A DNA stretch of 64,000 nt from Thysanoteuthis rhombus (Eukaryota > Mollusca > Cephalopoda > Oegopsida > Thysanoteuthidae). The notes below the pieces were generated by a model. The model did no database searches. It was not told the DNA's origin and was given only the letters and a program-made list of their open reading frames with translations. The position numbers and the translations under genes were made by a program. Positions 56,538 to 64,000 of this stretch are shown here, piece after piece; position 1 is the stretch's first letter; the number at the start of each line of letters is the position of its first letter. The stretch is taken from positions 5,230,350-5,294,349 of the forward strand of contig OY735203.1 of the NCBI GenBank assembly GCA_963457665.1, read 5' to 3'.

Positions 56538-57084
56538 TCTCTCCACTTGTTCTGGCATCAACTTTCTCTTTACCAACTCCCCTCAATATACCATTGTGTT
56601 TTTTCCTCTGATCATTTGAACTGGTTTCTACAATTGTGTTGTGTCTAATCATCCAAATAAATACGAGAAATTAGTCATGGCAATTTGCTTCATGCTCTAC
56701 GAAACATAGCAAATCACTGACTTCAGTTTCAAATCTAGCTTTGAACTTCATTAAACATTCAACGATAGGTTGCACAATTATTTCTGCATCAATGAACACA
56801 TTAGCTTGAATCTATTATGGAGATTTTTTTCAATTTCTATGTAAAAGCCTCTGTTTCGTTTTTTTTATACATGTATGAATGTATCTATGTGCATATATAT
56901 ATACATAGATATTATGTACACACACATAAATGCACCCATAGACATGTGCTTGTGTATCTCTCTCTGCATGTATATGTGTATTTGAAATTGTGTCATGCAG
57001 TTGTATGAATGTTATGCAAAAATGAAAGGAAAACTTATTCTTACAACAATAGGAAATTCATATATATTGTTTTCAAAGTTGGCA

Positions 57085-57165
57085 CTATTGAATAGAAGTA
57101 ACTTCTGTTAACATCCTAGAAGTTTCTTCATTTTTGTTCCAAACAAAGTGTTCAACTTTGTACTG
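57085..57165 (+). repeat. F5 repeat
   Basis: GAATAGAAGTAACTTCTGTT followed by AACATCCTAGAAGTTTCTTC: partner of 55343-55440 in the same orientation. Confidence 0.65.
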
Positions 57166-57635
57166 CTGAATTGAGTGCATCGTTATTCTGGAATCTTCAG
57201 ATAAAAGTCAGCTCTCAAAACAAATGGGAATGAGATGAAGTTTATAATTTGTTTTGGAAAAGAGAAAAGGAATTCTTCTCACAAAGAGTAAATTGCTGGC
57301 GGGAGTTTTCAGTTGGGAGATTTGAATTTATTACACAAATTGATGATTTTCTATTGAAAACTTCACATTCATTATTCTTTTTGAATTAGTGAAAGATATC
57401 TGTAAATTTTTCAAATTGTGAAGAATGAAATTAGCCCAGAAAACTGTACTTGCATTTAATCAATATACTCAAGTGCCAGAAGAGTAGAGGCAGCTACCTA
57501 ATAGATTGTAGCTCCTCCCTTCAGCTAAATAATGATGGTTACACTATGTGGCATAGAGTCTACAAGGTGCTGGAGTTATTGTATGGGTATATCTATTTAG
57601 GTACATTCCAGGGCTATCAATTGTGGCATCATGTT
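57166..57635. other. Unassigned DNA
   Basis: Less AT-rich than its surroundings from about 57480 on, and continuous with the possible SINE that follows. No gene recognised. Confidence 0.4.
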
Positions 57636-57639
57636 TGTT

Positions 57640-57725
57640 TTTGTATGGTTGCAGGAAATTTAGTATATAGGATCTGCAACATATCTCATACATGCCCAGA
57701 GGGTTTGAATCTGGCATGCGCAGAA
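57640..57725 (+). pseudogene. Possible tRNA-derived SINE head
   Basis: A TTAGTATATAGG stretch in A-box position is followed about 45 bp later by GGGTTTGAATCTGG, a B-box-like motif flanked by CCAGA/TCTGG that could form a T-stem. The remaining tRNA arms are not clear. Suggestive only. Confidence 0.28.
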
Positions 57726-58488
57726 GTCAATGTAGTACCAGGAAGTCAGCCAGGTGTTCCTGGAACAAGTTTCCTGTTTTTGTATGCATTATGGGGGTGG
57801 TCAGATATCTTGCTGAGACAAATCGTTCCCATAGAAAATGGTTGACCAAATATTGAGCGTGAGGCAATTGACAGATCTTTATTATACCTTCTGTAATATG
57901 TGTTTTCAATCACGCAATGATAACTCTGATAATAAAATGTGAAAAAAAGGGTTTTGTTCATAAATCTGTCCCCACTGCCAATTGTTAGATAACTTTAAGA
58001 TTAGGAAACATTATTCCAAGAAATTTGACAAGATTATACTCAATAAACCTCATCTATTTTTATTTTTTGAATTGTTGTGTATTTTGATTTGAATAAAATC
58101 AAAAGAACAAATCTAAGTGTAACAGTATTTGTTTTTTCAATTCAAACTTAAGATAAAACTTCCAAGCCAAAAAGTAATCAGTTTAAACCTTTTACTTTGT
58201 GAGTGGCGCAAATCACCAATTTGTTAGGAGTCAGTCAGATTAAGCTCTGCCACTGATATAAATGATAATAAATATAAATTTTAGGACAAACTCTGAGAGC
58301 CAGGAAAAGAGAACTTAGGTGCCCTTAGCGACACTGGTTCGAACACAATAAGCAAGTGAACTAAAGATATTTCAGAGAAAGAATTCATCATAAACATAGT
58401 GGAAGTATGTAGGGTAATGTTTTTATTTTTGACATTATTATTGTATGATTGAAGACAAAAATAGCAGAGGGTATAATATAGATCTATC

Positions 58489-58580
58489 AATTGTCCTCCT
58501 CTCTATTGTCTCGCGCTCAATTGACCCCACACTCAATTGTCCTCCACTCAATTGTCTCACACTCAATAATCATCCCACTC
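58489..58580. repeat. Imperfect short tandem repeat (CTCAATTGTC-type)
   Basis: Five to six imperfect units round CACTCAATTGTCCTC / CTCAATTGTCTCACA with 16-19-bp spacing. Confidence 0.7.
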
Positions 58581-58944
58581 TGGGGAATATGCTAAGCATA
58601 AAGTGGTGTAAATAAATTTACACCTGTCACGACAGACTCCAGTTTCACTGAAGGTCCAGGCAGACTTCAACAGAATACTACCCCTCATTATTGCAGAGCC
58701 AACACCAGCTTGTACACTATCTTGCAAAGAGTCGGGATCAATATCTCATACACCGCAAACTCAACCATCTACCTTAAAGAACTTGCATCAGTTTTCATGT
58801 GCCAGAATTCATGGATTCCTAGTATATCCTTACTACTGTTGCCTGAAAGAAAGCATAGAACAGATACCCCTTCAGAAAGTGCCCCATCACTTATTCTGTG
58901 GTCAAACAGAATTGAATCTTGTCTATTTCAACAGCTACACTTTT

Positions 58945-59350
58945 TAGAAACAGTAAACCAAAACTGTCACCAAAATTTTATTCAGTTTTCAAGTTGGTTC
59001 AGTTGGTTATGTATGTATGTATCATGTGTATGAGCTAGACTAATGGAGCTAGAGGGCTCATAATTTGAATATCTACTCCTTAATATTGCGAGAAAAATCC
59101 CTCCCCCCCCCACAACTTTCTTATGGCAGTTCATTCTGCAAAGCATGTATATGCTAAATTGGTCCCCGGTTTGTGCCAGTTTATTTTCTGAAAAAACAGA
59201 CTCTTTTGTAATAACTGCCCAACAAAAGGTGAGAGAAGTAATTCATTCATTGATCACCCCCTTCTTCCAATGTTCTAATTGATCACCTGCGACATTCCAT
59301 GCTGCCAAAAGACATTGGTCACCTGATGGTTTCTACTGAGTGACTAACCA
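58945..59350 (+). repeat. F1 element, full length
   Basis: Clear forward copy of about 405 bp. It shows TAGAAACAGTAAACCAAAAC, CAGTTTTCAAGTTGGTTCAG, ATGGAGCTAGAGGGCTCATA, TGTAATAACTGCCCAACAAA, TTCATTCATTGATCACCCCC, CATGCTGCCAAAAGACATTG and GTTTCTACTGAGTGACTAAC. Confidence 0.8.
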
Positions 59351-59359
59351 AATCAGTCT

Positions 59360-60470
59360 TTTTACCTGTTATATCAAATATAAATCATTTAGCTGAGTCC
59401 ATTTTTACCTGTAGAGGAGAGCAAAACCATCGAATTTACTGCTGTCTCTAAATTTTTGGCATAAGTTTATTTCAACAGAATGGTGCAGCTGCTTTTGTTA
59501 ATATTTCAATCCTTTTTCACCGAATCCTCCAGACATTATCATCAGAAATGGCATTCATTGATTATTTATAGGAATATATATAATCATGTTCAGATGCTCA
59601 TATGTGTGTGCTTATGCAAATAAGTCAAAAGTAACATATTTACCAGCCAATAAGATGCACAGCTTACAAGGATATTTAGAGTACTATCATTTCTGGCAAC
59701 TCATCTAAGCCCTAGAGCTATCGATTTTGAGCTTTAGTAGACAGCCTCCTTGTCATAATACCAGCAAATTGAATGCAACTCGATTCCAGCATCTTTTTTT
59801 TAAATTTTATTTAAATATAGGTTTAATATGCTGGCAAGTAAAACTGCTCATGAAAGATTTTTCATAAATAATCAATATTTGATTTACAAACAAAAGGTGC
59901 GAGGATCTTGTTGATATTTTTGTGTTTATCCAAATCAACCCCTGTGCATCTAGATTTCAAAAGAATATGCCTAAATGAGTGAAATCTCAAGGTTTGAAAA
60001 AAATTATACTGGTTTAAAGCATATTTCTCTAGCGGATTTGATCATTGCATATCTAAAATTGATTCTTGCAAAAAAAATTTCCAATCAGGTTATCTAGTAC
60101 ATTTGTCAGATCAAAAGACTTTCTCAAAACATGTTTTTTGTGCTGAAATCAAACAAGGCAAGAGATGAGTAAAATTTTTCTGAAGAGCAAGAACATTCTC
60201 AAAAAAATTAGAAAGAATATTCTCTTCTCTCAAAACTATGAAAGAGAAAAATCCATACTGTAAACTTCTGAATCTTTTCAAGAAGGCCTTATTCATTACC
60301 TCGTTCTAAAAACTATAAGATAATTCAACTCTGTTATCTTCTCATAGGATTTATCTTTGTTATACAACTCACCAAATGTTTGTCTATCTGCGATCGCAAA
60401 ACACAGGAATGGTCAGAGCTATGAAAACCAAATTTTATGAAGTCACTGATGGGACCCTCAATCAGGTTCT
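59360..60470. other. Unassigned AT-rich DNA
   Basis: Nothing recognised. Confidence 0.4.
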
Positions 60471-60489
60471 TAACAGATAAATTTTTGAA

Positions 60490-60760
60490 AATTCCCTTTC
60501 TGTCTACAGAATATCTCCAAAAGTTCTCAATGAATTCCAACAAAGTTTTGTGCAGGATAGGCAATGGATTACAGATTGAATTTGGTGGTAGATCCATGCA
60601 AGGTAGCTTCTGATATATCATAGGCATATGTCCACACCATGCAATATCTCCAAAAGTTCTCAATGAATTTCAACTATATTTTGTTGAAGTGTGGGCAATG
60701 GGCTCCAGAAAGAGAAATGAAATATTGAAGTGGATCCATCTTTTTACATTCACCTCCCCT
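60490..60760 (-). repeat. F3 repeat, two tandem units
   Basis: AATATCTCCAAAAGTTCTCA occurs at about 60513 and 60643. Each is followed by a 'ttttgt...gggcaatgg' block, then by 'ccag/cag' and TGGATCCA(T). The period is about 135-145 bp. Confidence 0.7.
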
Positions 60761-60764
60761 ACAT

Positions 60765-61580
60765 CGTCGTCATAAGTCTATGCAATATTTTCTAGAAAGG
60801 TCAATCTAGATTCTCAAATTGTCACGAGTTATTTAATACAAATTGATATGAGAACTGTCACATTACAATCAAAAACAAATGCGAAGTTATATGACAATTT
60901 AGCTTTAACATCAAAATGAAATAAATAGGCACTGACATTATAGGAAAGGGTAAGCTCACTCACACTCTGAGAATTCAGCATTCAGGAACATAACAGACAC
61001 CAATGGCAGGAATTTTGCAATAAAAGAGAGCAACTAAGACAAGGGGAATTACTCCAAATTAACCTACGTATAATTTTTGTGTTATCACATTATTTAGAAG
61101 TCCAAATCTAAAGCTTTATTCAACAGGTCTGGGAGTACAGGTGTTCCTCGCTTTTTGAAAGTTTATTTCACACCACTATTTCACCTCAACGTTACAAATT
61201 AAAAGGCAAAAATAGAGTTGAGCATTTGTTTTGCAGCAACCTATTATAGAAATAACGTGGATGCTCATCTTCTCTCTCTCTCTCTTACTCCCTAGTCTCC
61301 TGTATTTTGCACCACCAAACTTCCAATGGCTCAGTGTAGCGTACCATCAGCACAATTTTTTGTCCTGGAAATGCTGTTACAATGCATAGATCAATGGCAG
61401 ATACAACCCTGCTTTATGCTATCTCAGCTTAAGGAAGGTTTTTATAGAAACGCTCTGTTTGGGATAGTGATGTTAAGTGTAGCTGTTGTTTTCTTTTTAT
61501 TATAAAAAAATCTATAATCTATTAGAGTGCATGCATCTGTCAATGCTGTTCACAAACTCAATAAGAAAAAAATTCCTGGA
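60765..61580. other. Unassigned AT-rich DNA
   Basis: Contains a (TC)n run at 61271-61286; nothing else recognised. Confidence 0.4.
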
Positions 61581-61589
61581 TCCTTCCCA

Positions 61590-61900
61590 AAATGTAATGA
61601 CTTTTTCGTTACCTTTTACGGCCCACCCTTCCACAAAGTTTCACCGAAATTCATTGAGAACTTTTGAAGATATTGTGCCGACAGACATTAGCGAATATAT
61701 AGATACATGAAAAAAAATGAAAAAATATCTCTCAGTCAAAAACGAATTCCCAAATTCACCCTAAATTTTAATCCCTTCTTCTTTACCATAAAGCCTCCAC
61801 TTCATTGAAATTCATTGAAAACTTTTTGGAGATATCATCTGGACAGACAGACAAATGGATGGGAAGACAATTTATAATACATATAACTCTCACTCTCCAA
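61590..61900 (+). repeat. F3 repeat, two tandem units, opposite strand
   Basis: AAATTCATTGAGAACTTTTG (about 61648) and AAATTCATTGAAAACTTTTT (about 61810) are each preceded by a 'ccaaaat/ccctaaatt...ttacc...cccttcc/gcctcc' block. Each is followed by GATAT and CGACAGACA/GGACAGACA. Inverted relative to the 60.5-kb pair. Confidence 0.7.
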
Positions 61901-62459
61901 CTTTGTTTGCAAATATGCAAGACAGCAATGGAGATAACATTAGCATTTTGATGACATGATTAGAAAAGCTATTTCATCAAAGAATGGGATTTAGGGGTTG
62001 ATTTGGTAGTTTGTAATATGCCTATTCTGAATCATAACAGAAAGGACATCAATCAATCATCCTGTGAATGTCTTCTGGCTAACTACAAAAAGTAGCTATG
62101 TAGTTTTACTTTCAAATGTATTAAACATGGCTGCTCTTACAATGTTGAGACTAATTTTTTTAGAATAAAGTTAAATTGTTTTTGTGAGGTCAGCACATTA
62201 GATAATGGAATTATCCATGGTCTGGATACGAACATTTCATTGTGCCAATCTTGTGAATGTCTGGAGACAAATGATTTCACCGGAGGTTTTGTTTATGCAT
62301 CACTCAGTTTTCAATTTACGACAATCATATTGCTGCACTTTGAAGGTTAAACTTATAATTTGTTTCCCAAAGCTTAATACGTTTGGTAATGGGAGATTTT
62401 TTGCTTGACCAAATCCAGCAACAAAGATAATTATTGTTACAGGAGGCATTAAATCAGGC
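61901..62459. other. Unassigned AT-rich DNA
   Basis: Nothing recognised. Confidence 0.4.
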
Positions 62460-63760
62460 CTTTTTTATTATGTGGTTCTCAGATCAAAAGCCAATTTCTT
62501 GGTCAAGTTCCATGTTTTAGCTCCGTAGGTGACTATCAGGAGGATATGCTGGTTATAAACCATTCTTTTTATAACCAGAGAGAATTTTTTGTTCCTGAAA
62601 ATCAAAATTTCTTCGCTGAAAGTTTGCCAGCTTATGACGATTCTTTGCTTGATTTCCTCCGGTTTCGATGATTCCACTGTGATTCATTGTCCAAGGTAGA
62701 TATTGGGATCTATTTACTTCAGCTCAATATTATGAATTTTTCATTGTTGTGTCACTAACCTCAGCGTATTCCTATCAGATGACATTAGTTTTATCAAAGT
62801 TCATGTTGAGACAAACTTCTTTGATTTCTTCACTCAGCTCGTTTAACATTGTTTGGAGATCATGGAAGTTTTTGGTAAAACAATATCATCAGCAAATCTG
62901 AGATGATTCAGGCTTTTGCCATCTATTCTGATTCTTAAATTTATTAAAGTTGCAGATGATCATATCAAGGCAAGCCATAAATAATTTGGTTGAGCTGGTA
63001 TCACAAAGTTTTACTCCTTTTTTGAGATTGAACGGGTTTGTGTCTTTATGTAGTCTGATAAATGAGCTGCTGTAGTTGTAGATATGTTATAAAACTTTGA
63101 TATACACGGGAAATACAGCTTGGTGTTTTATTGCTTCAAAGACCCTTTCGTAGTCAGCAAATGCTATAGCATTTTACATTCTGCTGTTTTCTATGAGTTG
63201 ATTCATGAAGGCAAAGCATTATGTCTCTAAAAAGACAACTCCAAATGGACAATGGTCAATGGTTGAGTAATTCTTTTTCAAGCCAGCCTGTTTCTGTAGT
63301 CGGTATTCTCCAAATATTTTGGTAATTTATTGGTGATTAACTTGGTAAAAAGCTTGAGTAGACATATATGTCTGTAGTTTCCAAAGAATTTTGGGTTTCC
63401 TTTTTCATGCAGAAGTATGATGATTGCACTGTTCCAACTTTCTCAAACTCTGTTTGGGGTATTCATTCAAAAGTTAGTCCGGTTTCCTGATGATGACATA
63501 ACCTGCATCTTTGAGCAGATCAATAGTGACGTCCGGGCATCTTCCCTTCCTTTGTTTGATGTCTTGCTCTACCTCATGTGTAGTAACTTCTGGGAAGCCT
63601 TCAAACTGATGTCTCATGTCTGGAATATCTTTTTCTTTGATCTGTGTCTCTTGATTGGAGGAATAGCATTTCTTGCATAACTCTCGGGCATGATCGATAA
63701 TAGAATTTGATGAAAAAAAAACAAAAATGGAATGGCTGCATTTGATTGCTTTACCCATCA
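62460..63760 (-). mobile_element. RTE-like LINE, RT domain copy
   Basis: About 1.3 kb. The minus strand from 63758 shows a pre-RT region open for 94 codons (63474-63758), with Ile-Pro-Asp-Met, Phe-Pro-Glu-Val, and Thr-Ile-Asp-Leu-Leu-Lys-Asp-Ala-Gly before RT motif 1. RT blocks follow, including an intact Phe-Ala-Asp-Asp-Ile-Val-Leu box at 62876-62896, the metal-binding catalytic motif of reverse transcriptases. Then come Lys-Arg-Met-Val-Tyr-Asn-Gln-His-Ile-Leu and Ala-Lys-Thr-Trp-Asn-Leu-Thr-Lys at 62480-62600. The C-terminal domain and tail are missing, so this copy is truncated at both ends. Frame breaks make it non-functional. Confidence 0.82.
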
Positions 63761-63764
63761 GTGT

Positions 63765-64000
63765 CAGTATTCGAAATTCTCTCCAACTTATTTGTTAGGC
63801 TATGACTGGTGGCAGATGCTGCATCTAAAGATTTGTTCCTCTCGAACCAATTCAACTATGACTATCTTTCATTAATCAATATGGTTATGCAAATCACAAT
63901 TTCTAAAAGTTTGATTGACATTCGCTGGGATCAATGCAAGCAAGCAGATTTTAATTGCGTTCATTTTTTCCCCGTATATATCTTTACCAAATAAATAAAA
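63765..64000. other. Unassigned DNA at window end
   Basis: Nothing recognised. Confidence 0.4.

Noticed and set aside
57450..57845. 131-codon plus-strand frame
   Set aside because: No recognised domain. It overlaps a possible tRNA-derived SINE and has no splice or start context that favours a gene.
58170..58262. Possible small inverted-repeat element with AGTGGC ends
   Set aside because: Only about eight bases at the ends match and the inner parts do not pair.

Overview
This is an AT-rich, gene-poor stretch of a metazoan nuclear genome. Almost everything recognisable in it is decayed mobile DNA: RTE-like LINE 3' ends, a jockey/CR1-like LINE, a Ty3/Gypsy remnant, hAT-like and other inverted-repeat elements, and several short dispersed families. 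Long (TA)n, (GATA)n and (ATC)n microsatellites sit among them. The make-up (large intergenic or intronic DNA, RTE LINEs with triplet tails) would fit a mollusc or other lophotrochozoan. That is an inference; the sequence alone does not fix the species. There is no bacterial-type coding or operon structure, no rRNA and no complete tRNA gene.

The best supported sequences with coding ancestry are pieces of transposon polyproteins. Thirteen fragments of an RTE-like LINE are present, ten on the minus strand and three on the plus. They run from short 3' tails to about 1.3-1.4 kb pieces at 31445-32830 and 62460-63760 that keep reverse-transcriptase motifs. A decayed Ty3/Gypsy pol (RT/RNase H, integrase, C-terminal tail) lies on the minus strand at 16790-18640. 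Two copies of a different LINE C-terminus lie at 15400-15695 (minus) and 54650-54960 (plus); they share a 135-bp block with no mismatch although their flanks have clearly diverged. Only two weak candidate host exons were found (1096-1272 minus and 15151-15267 plus), and neither matches a protein I recognise.

Non-coding repeats fill much of the rest. I named the families for this window. F1 is about 400-500 bp with about 14 copies or fragments. F2 is about 400 bp with 7 copies. F3 carries a tandemly repeated motif with the core AATTCATTGAGAACTTTTG. F4 has three copies, F5 two and F6 two. hAT-like non-autonomous elements with terminal repeats lie at 43532-43933 (relative at 35476-35740) and 48446-49010. 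Long-inverted-repeat elements lie at 10973-11342 and 56319-56537.

Two tandem arrays stand out. One is a 32-bp minisatellite (7593-7978) that grew inside an F2 copy. The other is a 124-bp higher-order repeat of three diverged 41-42-bp monomers (40847-41990), organised like a miniature centromeric satellite. Stretches between listed features hold only unassigned AT-rich DNA, described in separate entries.
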